A stretch of DNA of 5,286 nt from Gemmatimonadota bacterium (GCA_022564535.1 JADFLD010000181.1:1-5286), one strand, 5' to 3'; positions 1 through 5,155 are shown, counted from the first letter of the stretch. Notes: generated by a model not told the origin, from the letters alone. Translations and numbers: made by a program.

Positions 1-108
1 GGCATTTCCGGCTGCCGAGGCCCAAACAGCCCGAGCCGCCGATTCCGGCCCGTAGGGCGCGCTACAGTGGCAAGTGGTCCGGGAACACCACCAGCGGCGA
101 GGATCGCG

Positions 109-136
109 CTGTACGCCCCCCAAGCCCGGCGTACAG
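109..136. repeat. Perfect 9-bp inverted repeat, stem-loop
   Basis: CTGTACGCC at 109-117 is exactly complementary to GGCGTACAG at 128-136, with a 10-base C-rich loop. No T-run follows, so it is not a classical intrinsic terminator. It lies after the possible upstream stop at 53-55 and before the promoter-like box at 181-189. It could therefore be a terminator-type hairpin of an upstream transcript or a regulator-binding inverted repeat. Confidence 0.5.
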
Positions 137-173
137 GGGTATGCTGCCGGCGGATGAACATGGGCACCAGGCC

Positions 174-195
174 GGCGGCGTTATATTATGCCGCC
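174..195 (+). promoter_or_regulatory. Putative -10 box inside an inverted repeat
   Basis: TTATATTAT at 181-189 stands out in very GC-rich surroundings and contains a good match to a bacterial -10 hexamer. It is flanked symmetrically by GGCGGC (174-179) and GCCGCC (190-195), which are perfect complements with a 10-base spacer. No convincing -35 is visible about 17 bases upstream. A start site near 193-196 would give a leader of about 55 bases to the ATG at 250, or a nearly leaderless message from the in-frame ATG at 196. The flanking repeat could be an operator over the -10. The promoter role is inferred from sequence only. Confidence 0.4.
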
Positions 196-249
196 ATGTG
201 TCGATGCTTGCCCATCGTCTTGGTCGTCGCGCTCGCCCCGGTCAAGGTG

Positions 250-2001
250 ATGACTGAGGATCCGGACCATATCAGACGGCGCGTCAGGGAGGTGATGGGT
301 GAGGTACCCGGCGGAATCGCCGACAAGATCGTCCGTCTCCGTCTCCAAGGAGCGACCCCCACGGATCTGCTTGCCCTTCAGGGGGAACCCCTGCGCGCTC
401 TGCAGGGCGAGGCGCTTCATCTTGCGGTGGAGACGGGCGAGGATCTACGGGTCCCGGCCGAAGCGTGGCTGCCTATCGACGCACCCCGGCTCATGCGCGA
501 AGCGCTGCGCAACGAGCTCGAGCGCGACGGAACCGGGAGTGACGAGACGTCACGACTCGTGGAGGAGCTGTTGCCGGACGGCCCGACGACGGTCGGGGCT
601 CCCCACGGAGCGATCGAGGCACTGGATGGGGATCTTCCGGGCCTTGGGCGTGTGAGCACGTCGATTCCTCTTGGGCTGACGGCGGTTCTGAGAGGAAGCG
701 GACGGGCGCGTCGGGCGGTGGCGGAGTTGTATCTCGAGGCGGGACGGACGGGGCCGGAAGGAGCGATTTCGCGCTGGTGGGCGGGGGTCGAGTCGGAGAC
801 CCTGGACGGGGCGCTTCGACGAGCCATCGACGCCGTGGCCGAGAGCCGAGGACTGGGCCTGGCCGATCGTGCGCTCGAGCGGCTCGGCGCGCACGCGCCT
901 ACGCCCGAGCGGTCCTCCATCCAACTCGACCGGCCCACGCACGGAGCCGTGCGGATCGATCCGGAGCAGGTGGCCGCGGAGCTTCGCACGGCGGAGCGGG
1001 ACTTGCTCACGAACCGGGCCGACTTCACGGAAGTCGACGGGGACTTCGAGGTCGCGACCATGGATTGGCACCGCGAACGACAGGATGCAGAGACCACGCT
1101 GCATGCGTTCCGCGATCGGGCCAGAGAGTTGCGGACCCGAATCAAACGCATGGAGTCCACGGGCTCCGACGCGCCGTGCCCGACGTGTGGCCGGGTACTC
1201 GAGAGCCACTATGAAGAGGTGCTGGCCGAGCTCCGGCAAGAGTGGGAGGCGGTGGTGCAGGACGGGACCTGGTGGCGAAGTCGCTGGGAACAACTCGAGC
1301 CGAAGCCGATGCACCTGCAGGAGCTCGAGGGGCGCTCGTTGAGACTCCATGCCGGGCTGGAAGCCGGGTCGGAGCGCCTGGAGCTCTTGCGTGCGCGCCT
1401 TGGAGAACTCGATGGCTCCCGAGGAGTGCATCCTGAACCGCCGAGAGACGGTCCAGAGGGTGCGGTGGTCACGGCGCTGATGCGGATACGCGCGGCCAAG
1501 CTCGTTAGGGTGACCGACATCCTGCTCGACCGCGCGTCACGGTTCGTCTCCCGGATATCGGGCGCGCGTATCCTCGCCATGACGTGGGACGACGGGACGG
1601 TCCACCTCCAGGGAACCGAAAGCGTCCTGACACCGCTCTCGGAGGAAGATCTGGCGGCCGGCAGAATAGCGATCCGGCTCGCGGCTGCATCGTTGATCGC
1701 GGCCCGAGGGCGAATCGTGGCTTCCCTCCCGCTGGAACAACCGTTCGATCGACTCGACGAGGAGGCCCGGATTCGGACTCTGATTCTCACGAGGACGCTC
1801 CTCCGAGAGATTCCGCGCGTCGTCCTCTTCAGTAGGGGGGACGCCGTGGACGCGCGACCTGAACTGTTCGACTACGTACTCGAAGTGCGCGAGGAGGGAT
1901 CGCTCGCGGGGCCGGTCTTGCGGCCAGCGTCGGCGGGCCCCGGCCGAGTGGTGCTGAAGCCATGCGCGCAACCTGAGCCGAGCAAAGTCAAGGCGCCGTG
2001 A
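250..2001 (+). CDS. SMC/Rad50-like zinc-hook protein lacking a P-loop, degenerate ATPase head
   Basis: Predicted cytoplasmic protein of 583 residues from the ATG at 250. Residues 1-235 match no family I know. Residues about 238-303 and 316-388 are charged, heptad-like and probably form short coiled-coil arms. Between them C310-P-T-C313-G-R is a typical Rad50/SbcC zinc hook (CxxC), which dimerises through Zn(II) in that family. Residues about 405-545 resemble the C-terminal head half of Rad50/YhaN-like ATPases: a signature-like LSEED (463-467), a Walker B-like segment ending LEQPF (495-499), a D-loop-like RLDEE (501-505), and VVLFSRGD (524-531) where family members have an H-loop His. No GxxxxGK[ST] Walker A is present anywhere, and the Walker B acidic pair reads E496-Q497. 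A role tethering DNA or partner proteins rather than hydrolysing ATP is inferred. The start is uncertain: the SD-like AAGG lies too close to the ATG, and GTG 247, ATG 196 and GTG 67 are in-frame alternatives. ATG 196 would add a hydrophobic signal-like stretch. No nuclease partner gene is adjacent. Confidence 0.75.
   Translation: MTEDPDHIRRRVREVMGEVPGGIADKIVRLRLQGATPTDLLALQGEPLRALQGEALHLAVETGEDLRVPAEAWLPIDAPRLMREALRNELERDGTGSDETSRLVEELLPDGPTTVGAPHGAIEALDGDLPGLGRVSTSIPLGLTAVLRGSGRARRAVAELYLEAGRTGPEGAISRWWAGVESETLDGALRRAIDAVAESRGLGLADRALERLGAHAPTPERSSIQLDRPTHGAVRIDPEQVAAELRTAERDLLTNRADFTEVDGDFEVATMDWHRERQDAETTLHAFRDRARELRTRIKRMESTGSDAPCPTCGRVLESHYEEVLAELRQEWEAVVQDGTWWRSRWEQLEPKPMHLQELEGRSLRLHAGLEAGSERLELLRARLGELDGSRGVHPEPPRDGPEGAVVTALMRIRAAKLVRVTDILLDRASRFVSRISGARILAMTWDDGTVHLQGTESVLTPLSEEDLAAGRIAIRLAAASLIAARGRIVASLPLEQPFDRLDEEARIRTLILTRTLLREIPRVVLFSRGDAVDARPELFDYVLEVREEGSLAGPVLRPASAGPGRVVLKPCAQPEPSKVKAP
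1177..1194 (+). other. Zinc-hook motif CPTCGR coding segment
   Basis: These codons encode C-P-T-C-G-R at residues 310-315 of the SMC-like protein, between two predicted coiled-coil arms of roughly 65-70 residues. The spacing and composition match the Rad50/SbcC zinc hook, where two CxxC motifs from two protomers share one zinc ion. It is the strongest single clue to the family of this gene. Confidence 0.8.
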
Positions 2002-2156
2002 CGGTTCTGCCCGCTCCGGTTCTCCGACGTGTCGTTGTGGACCTCCTCGGGACTTTGAATCTGCAACCTTTGCCCACCAGATTCCGTCGTACTGTTACCG
2101 AAGGCCGGAGCCGACCACGGGGGTCGTTCCGGGTGGTCGCGCTTTTTCAGTACACG
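2002..2156. other. 155-bp gap with a 7-bp inverted repeat
   Basis: Between the SMC-like stop and the next likely start the sequence becomes less GC-rich. GAATCTG (2057-2063) is repeated inverted as CAGATTC (2078-2084), with centres 21 bp apart, about two helical turns, as for a dimeric regulator site or a small hairpin. A TTGAAT at 2055-2060 could act as a -35 but has no good -10 partner. The frame of the downstream gene is open throughout from a GTG at 1998 that overlaps the previous TGA (GTGA). That 53-residue extension is Arg-rich and featureless, so I prefer to call the gap non-coding. Confidence 0.4.
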
Positions 2157-2480
2157 ATGATGAAATTTCTTCTTCCTGCGTTGGTCGGATTAGTGGTGGG
2201 ATGCGTCGGACTCCGGATCTGGTATCGGAGTTGGCGTCGGAAACGGGTTGCGGCCAATCGGCGCGTCGAGGCACCCAACTCCCACTACTCCTCTACGGGC
2301 GTTCGTGACCAGGAGGATCGTGAGCGTTGGGGCGATATCAAGGTACTCACCCTGCACCCCCTGAATCAGGACGAGGTCGCCCGACTTCTCGATCTGGTCG
2401 ACGTCGACGGGATCAAGTCTCTTTCGGGGCGTGATCGCTTGTTCTTGGACAACATGACGCTGACCCGGCTGGCGTACTGA
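2157..2480 (+). CDS. Small single-pass membrane-anchored protein of unknown function
   Basis: A 107-residue protein. Residues 4-19 are a hydrophobic segment, followed by the strongly basic stretch RSWRRKRVAANRR (24-36), so the N-terminus should sit in the membrane with the rest cytoplasmic (positive-inside rule). A linker with many polar residues (37-57) leads to a soluble tail, WGDIKVLTLHPLNQDEV and onwards. Residues 72-100, with the pattern DEVxRLLDxxxxxGxxSLxxxDRxFLDxM, resemble the short helical tail (ILDKIxxxGxxSLTxxExxFL) that I associate with the C-terminus of some bacterial rhomboid-family proteins. This likeness is from memory and unproven. No rhomboid catalytic domain is present. 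The start could be ATG 2157 or 2160; no clear Shine-Dalgarno is seen. A GTG at 1998 would couple it to the SMC-like gene by a 4-bp overlap, but adds only low-complexity basic sequence. The gene ends 19 bp from the convergent RidA gene. Confidence 0.6.
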   Translation: MMKFLLPALVGLVVGCVGLRIWYRSWRRKRVAANRRVEAPNSHYSSTGVRDQEDRERWGDIKVLTLHPLNQDEVARLLDLVDVDGIKSLSGRDRLFLDNMTLTRLAY

Positions 2481-2499
2481 GCCGGCACCGGTAGCCTCT
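2481..2499. other. Convergent 19-bp intergenic spacer
   Basis: Only 19 bp separate the stops of the small membrane-protein gene (+) and the RidA gene (-). The spacer contains CCGG-CA-CCGG, a tiny inverted repeat with 4-bp arms, too short to be a convincing terminator. Transcripts from both sides probably overlap at their 3' ends. Confidence 0.4.
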
Positions 2500-2877
2500 T
2501 CAGGCCAACGCTGCGATAGCCACGATCTCGACTACGTAGGGCTCCCTGAAGTTTCCGACCGGCACGACGGCGCGCGCGGGCTTGTGATCCCCCATGGCCT
2601 CGGCGTATGCATCGTTGACCTCCGGCCACAGGCCGAAGTCGGAAACATAGATCGTCATCTGAATGACGCAGTTCAGCCCCGATCCGGCGGCTGCCAGAAT
2701 CGACTCGACGTTTGCCAGAGCCTGCCGCGTTTGCCGCGCGGCTCCGCCCGGATCGGCGTCGGCGTCCTTTGGGTCGCGGCCGAATTGACCCGCGACGTAC
2801 ACGACCCCGCCGTAGACGACGGCCTGACTGTAGTGCCCTGAGGGCGTCGGACCATCGGGCGTGGAAATCAGCTTCAT
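2500..2877 (-). CDS. RidA/YjgF-family enamine/imine deaminase
   Basis: A 125-residue protein, normal for the family, which forms cytoplasmic trimers that hydrolyse reactive enamine/imine intermediates to ketoacids and ammonium. Family landmarks are in order: SGHYSQAVVYGG (13-24), VYVAGQ (26-31), the QTRQALANVESILAAAG helix (49-65), NDAY (88-91), PARAVVPV (100-107) and VEIVAIA (116-122). By alignment from memory with E. coli RidA, R102 matches the essential Arg105, E117 matches Glu120 and Y16 matches Tyr17, so an active deaminase is expected. A small oddity is His where the family usually has Pro in GPYSQ. The ATG at 2877 overlaps the stop of the upstream oxidase (ATGA) and has a GGAGG 9 bases ahead, which fixes the start and indicates translational coupling. 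It probably clears imines released by the co-transcribed oxidase. The exact RidA subgroup cannot be told, so no symbol is given. Confidence 0.92.
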   Translation of the reverse strand: MKLISTPDGPTPSGHYSQAVVYGGVVYVAGQFGRDPKDADADPGGAARQTRQALANVESILAAAGSGLNCVIQMTIYVSDFGLWPEVNDAYAEAMGDHKPARAVVPVGNFREPYVVEIVAIAALA

Positions 2878-4064
2878 GTTCGAGAGCCTCCATGTGTGCG
2901 TAATCGCGCCTCTTCGGTCTTGCGCTCTCCGGCTGTCCTCCAGCGAAACCGCTCTCCCCATTGATTCGGTCGGCCCTCGACTGCATCGGCGACCATCTGG
3001 CCTATCACCGGGGCGAACTTGAAGCCGTGACCGCTCCCACCGGACGCGACGACGAGTCCTTCCCGATCGGGGTCCCGATCGATGAGAAGATCTCCGTCGA
3101 AGGTGTCACAGTACAGGCACACCCGCGTTCCGACGACGGGCGCGTCGGCAAGCCCGGGGATCGATTCCGCGAGAAAGGCTCGGGCACGTGCGATGTGATC
3201 CTCTCCGACTCGGCCGCGACGGTCGGGCCCGACCTCCGTGCCCCCTCCGTGGTGCCCGAGCTTCACCCGTCCGTCGTCGAGCGCCGGGAACCCGTACCAG
3301 CCGGTTCCAGCGATGTCTGCAGCGAACGGCGGAAAGCGGGCGCCTCGGTACTCGTCGGGATTATCTACGCCGAAGTGAAGTACCGGCTGCGCAACCGCCT
3401 TCAGGACTTTCCCGAGCCATGGAAGTAGGATGGGCGTCCAGGCGCCGGCGCAGACGACGACCGAACGGGCCGGGATCTCGTCACCCCCTCGGGTAAGCAC
3501 GCCCCGGACCCGTGAGCCGGATGCTACGATCTCCGAAAACGTGGCCGTGCGCGTTCGAACGCCTCCCTCGTCGCAGAGGCGGAGTAGCTGGCGGACGACC
3601 TCGCCACTCTCCGCCCAGCCGCCCCGCGGGCTGAGATAGCCGTCCGTGTAGCGTTCCCCATTCCAGGCCGGGAACCGGCGCGAGAGTTCGGCGCCGCCGA
3701 TCCGTTGCGGCTCGTAGCCGCGCTCGCGCAGCACGCGGTAGCTCTCGTACTCGAAGCCACCGGGCTGCATCGGGTCGGACGAGAGGATGAGGAACCCATC
3801 GGCGTGATAGAGCGGCCGTGGCCAATCGGCGTTCCACCGCTCCCAACCGTCGAGGGACGCCTCGGCGAGCTCGTGGTAGAAGACGTCCGACCCGTAGTCC
3901 ATCCGGATCATCTTGCTGACATCGGTGGAGGAGGCGTCCTCGTGCGGTATCGGGCCACGATCGAGCAGGGTGACGCGGTGTCCGCGTGACGCCAACTCGA
4001 GAGCTGTGGCGGCGCCGAAGACGCCGGCTCCGACAACGACGACTTCGTCTCGTGGTGCGGTCAA
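2874..4064 (-). CDS. FAD-dependent amine/amino-acid oxidase, MSOX/MTOX family
   Basis: A 396-residue flavoenzyme of the DAO/monomeric sarcosine oxidase superfamily (family members are about 370-440 residues). It should oxidise a secondary amine or amino acid to an imine, with O2 giving H2O2. Residues 8-35 form the Rossmann dinucleotide fold (GAGVFG 12-17, acidic D35 at the strand end). ASSTDVSKMIRMDYG (44-58) resembles the segment of pipecolate, saccharopine and fructosyl-amino-acid oxidases more than bacterial MSOX. VVVCAGAW (202-209) is the second FAD-contact motif. K268 in VKLGHHG aligns with the oxygen-activating Lys265 of MSOX. C316 in CLYCDT aligns with the Cys that holds FAD covalently (Cys315). 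GSGHGFKF (343-350) matches the conserved C-terminal FAD motif, with K349 like Lys348. All key residues are present, so it should be active. No ATG fits: the best start is TTG 4064, 11 residues before the GAGVFG motif. The longer frame to 4322 runs into the divergent gene. It overlaps the RidA gene by ATGA, so the two form an operon. Confidence 0.9.
   Translation of the reverse strand: MTAPRDEVVVVGAGVFGAATALELASRGHRVTLLDRGPIPHEDASSTDVSKMIRMDYGSDVFYHELAEASLDGWERWNADWPRPLYHADGFLILSSDPMQPGGFEYESYRVLRERGYEPQRIGGAELSRRFPAWNGERYTDGYLSPRGGWAESGEVVRQLLRLCDEGGVRTRTATFSEIVASGSRVRGVLTRGGDEIPARSVVVCAGAWTPILLPWLGKVLKAVAQPVLHFGVDNPDEYRGARFPPFAADIAGTGWYGFPALDDGRVKLGHHGGGTEVGPDRRGRVGEDHIARARAFLAESIPGLADAPVVGTRVCLYCDTFDGDLLIDRDPDREGLVVASGGSGHGFKFAPVIGQMVADAVEGRPNQWGERFRWRTAGERKTEEARLRTHGGSRT
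2887..2891 (-). promoter_or_regulatory. Shine-Dalgarno for the RidA gene, inside the oxidase coding end
   Basis: The - strand reads GGAGG here, 9 bases before the ATG at 2877-2875. It lies within the last codons of the oxidase gene (HGGSRT). This is the clearest ribosome-binding site in the window. It picks the RidA start over the longer in-frame extension to 2961. Confidence 0.8.
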
Positions 4065-4078
4065 AGGCGTGCCGTCAT
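4061..4078 (-). promoter_or_regulatory. Mini-ORF overlapping the oxidase TTG start
   Basis: On the - strand an ATG at 4078 opens the five-codon frame MTARL, whose TGA (4063-4061) overlaps the proposed TTG start (4064-4062) as TTGA. Neither start has a good Shine-Dalgarno. Either ribosomes finishing the mini-ORF restart at TTG, or the true start is this ATG and one T is missing from the CTTT run. With one extra T the reading becomes MTARLLTAPRDE, continuous with the oxidase. The layout is seen; both roles are inferred. Confidence 0.35.
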
Positions 4079-4151
4079 GTGAGTAGTGAGCGTAAGTTGT
4101 GCGGCGCGCGCGCGCGCCGGATTGCGCTACTCTGCACCGAACCCGACACCC
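4065..4151. promoter_or_regulatory. Divergent intergenic region between oxidase and OCD-family genes
   Basis: These 87 bases separate the divergent starts and must hold the promoter for the OCD-family gene and probably that for the oxidase-RidA operon. A weak -10-like TACTCT (4128-4133) lies 18 bases before the + strand ATG; no good -35 pairs with it. The - strand has TTACGCT and TACTCA stretches that could serve the operon, at low confidence. The 18-bp CG palindrome in the middle is listed separately. Shared control of both transcripts is inferred from the layout. Confidence 0.5.
4102..4119. repeat. 18-bp perfect (CG)n palindrome in the divergent promoter
   Basis: CGGCGCGCGCGCGCGCCG is perfectly self-complementary and includes 14 bases of strictly alternating G and C (4104-4117). 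Such tracts can adopt Z-DNA under negative supercoiling or form cruciforms, and divergent transcription supplies supercoiling. It could also be a symmetric operator. It sits roughly midway between the two start codons. Confidence 0.7.
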
Positions 4152-5120
4152 ATGCAAATTCGAATTCTGTCCGCCGCCGACGTCCGAGCCGCCATCGACA
4201 TGTCCGCGGCCATCGATGTGATGCGCGACGCCTTCCGCGCCCTCGCCGAAGGGAGCGTCACGGTCCCCCTCCGCCTGCCGCTCGAAACGGAGCACGGCGT
4301 CACTCTTTTCATGCCGGCCCACCTGTCGGCATCGGGATCAACGGGGGCCAAGGTGGTGTCGGTGAATCCGGGCAACGCCGATCTTGGCCTTCCCGTGATC
4401 CAAGCCGTGGTGCTTGTCACGAACCCCGAGACCGGTGGGCTGCGCGCACTGATGGACGGGACCTGGCTCACCGCGCTTCGAACGGGAGCGATCGGCGGAT
4501 TGGCGGCCGACCTTCTCTCCAGGAAGGACGCCACGACCGTCGCTCTCTTCGGTGCGGGTGTCCAAGCAAGGACGCAGCTCGAGGCCGTGCGCTGCGTGCG
4601 TCAGGTCGAAGAGGTACGCGTGGTATCGCCGTCCGGCGCCAGCGCGGACGTGTTGGTTTCGGAGCTCGAGGATGTTGCGGCCCGCCGGGTCGATGATCCG
4701 GACGAAGCCGTTGCGGGCGCCGACATCATCATCGCCGCCACGAACAGCTCGACGCCGGTCTTCGACGGTTCGAAGGTCGAACCCGGAACACACGTGACGG
4801 GCGTGGGCTCTTTCACCACAGAGATGCGTGAGATCGACAGTGCCCTCATCGAACGCGCCCGGGTGATCGTCGATCAGCGCGAGGCAGTTCTCGCTGAGGC
4901 CGGGGACATTGCAGGTCCGATCGCAGACGGCGTCGTCGACGAGAGCATCATCGCCGCCGAGATCGGCGAGGTCCTGCTCGGTCGCGAACCCGGCCGCACG
5001 TCGCGCGACCAGATCACCTTTTTCAAGTCGGTCGGCAACGCGGTTCAGGATGTCGCGGTCGCGGCGCGTGTTCTTTCCGTGGCGGAAGCTGACGGCCTCG
5101 GCGTCTTGGTGGAACTGTAG
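4152..5120 (+). CDS. Ornithine cyclodeaminase/mu-crystallin family NAD(P)-dependent enzyme
   Basis: A 322-residue protein, normal for this family (ornithine cyclodeaminase, archaeal-type alanine dehydrogenase, cyclic ketimine reductase/mu-crystallin, pyrroline-2-carboxylate reductase). Landmarks: LSAADVRAAIDMSAAIDVM (6-24); GAKVVSVNPGN (65-75), with K67 in the substrate-lysine position; MDGTWLTALRTGAIGG (101-116); the Rossmann NAD(P) loop FGAGVQARTQLEA (133-145); IIIAATNSSTPVFD (192-205); HVTGVGSFTTEMREID (214-229), closer to the alanine dehydrogenase/ketimine reductase form than to true ornithine cyclodeaminase; and FKSVGNAVQDVA (291-302) at the C-terminus. Either NAD(P)H-dependent reduction of a cyclic imino acid or NAD-dependent oxidation/deamination of an amino acid is possible; annotations within this family are often unreliable. 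The ATG at 4152 gives the standard N-terminus. The in-frame GTG at 4086 would run through the CG palindrome and is rejected. No Shine-Dalgarno is visible, so a short leader or leaderless message is possible. It is divergent from the oxidase-RidA operon, which suggests a shared pathway. Confidence 0.92.
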   Translation: MQIRILSAADVRAAIDMSAAIDVMRDAFRALAEGSVTVPLRLPLETEHGVTLFMPAHLSASGSTGAKVVSVNPGNADLGLPVIQAVVLVTNPETGGLRALMDGTWLTALRTGAIGGLAADLLSRKDATTVALFGAGVQARTQLEAVRCVRQVEEVRVVSPSGASADVLVSELEDVAARRVDDPDEAVAGADIIIAATNSSTPVFDGSKVEPGTHVTGVGSFTTEMREIDSALIERARVIVDQREAVLAEAGDIAGPIADGVVDESIIAAEIGEVLLGREPGRTSRDQITFFKSVGNAVQDVAVAARVLSVAEADGLGVLVEL

Positions 5121-5121
5121 A

Positions 5122-5155
5122 CGCTGCCGGTCGGCCTACCGTGGCGCCGGCGGCG
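5122..5155 (+). terminator. GC-rich stem-loop after the OCD-family gene
   Basis: CGCTGCCGG (5122-5130) pairs with CCGGCGGCG (5147-5155) over nine positions with one G-U, and a further T-G wobble inside. The 16-base loop region can fold a small CGG/CCG pair. It begins two bases after the TAG. No U-run follows, so it may protect the 3' end or pause polymerase rather than act as a classic intrinsic terminator. Confidence 0.4.

Larger units (their letters stand above)
1..249. other. Intergenic/leader region upstream of the SMC-like gene
   Basis: About 250 bases with no convincing complete gene. Frame 2 is open from the window edge to a TAG at 53-55 and would read as an Ala-rich 17-residue tail (ending AADSGP), so an upstream + strand gene may end here; this is too short to prove. 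Next come a perfect 9-bp stem-loop (109-136) and an AT-rich box (181-189) inside an inverted repeat. The frame of the downstream gene also stays open to the left edge, with a possible GTG at 67. However, the residues encoded before 250 are Arg/Ala/Pro-rich and show no domain, so I read this stretch as mainly non-coding. Confidence 0.5.

Noticed and set aside
67..249. GTG 67 (or ATG 154/196) as the start of the SMC-like protein
   Set aside because: The extra residues are Arg/Ala/Pro-rich with no domain, and cross two inverted repeats and a -10-like box. ATG 196 remains a possible but less likely start.
550..1431. Long - strand open frames (417-1160, 550-1431, 1209-1790) opposite the SMC-like gene
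   Set aside because: Ser/Arg/Pro-rich shadow translations, typical of the antisense of a GC-rich gene. They have no motifs, whereas the + strand shows a zinc hook and head motifs.
1998..2156. GTG 1998 start of the small membrane protein, coupled by GTGA
   Set aside because: The 53-residue extension is basic and featureless and would put the TM anchor mid-protein. The ATG at 2157 directly precedes the hydrophobic segment. Not fully excluded.
2878..2961. Extension of the RidA protein to 2961
   Set aside because: The family N-terminus begins at the ATG at 2877, which has a GGAGG 9 bases upstream and an ATGA overlap with the oxidase.
4065..4322. Extension of the oxidase to an ATG at 4322
   Set aside because: It would run through the divergent promoter and the first 170 bases of the OCD-family gene, and adds Gly/His/Arg-rich sequence before the Rossmann motif, which normally sits near the N-terminus.
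3986..4696. 236-residue + strand frame overlapping the OCD-family gene
   Set aside because: An Arg-rich shadow in another frame, without motifs, overlapping two well-supported genes.
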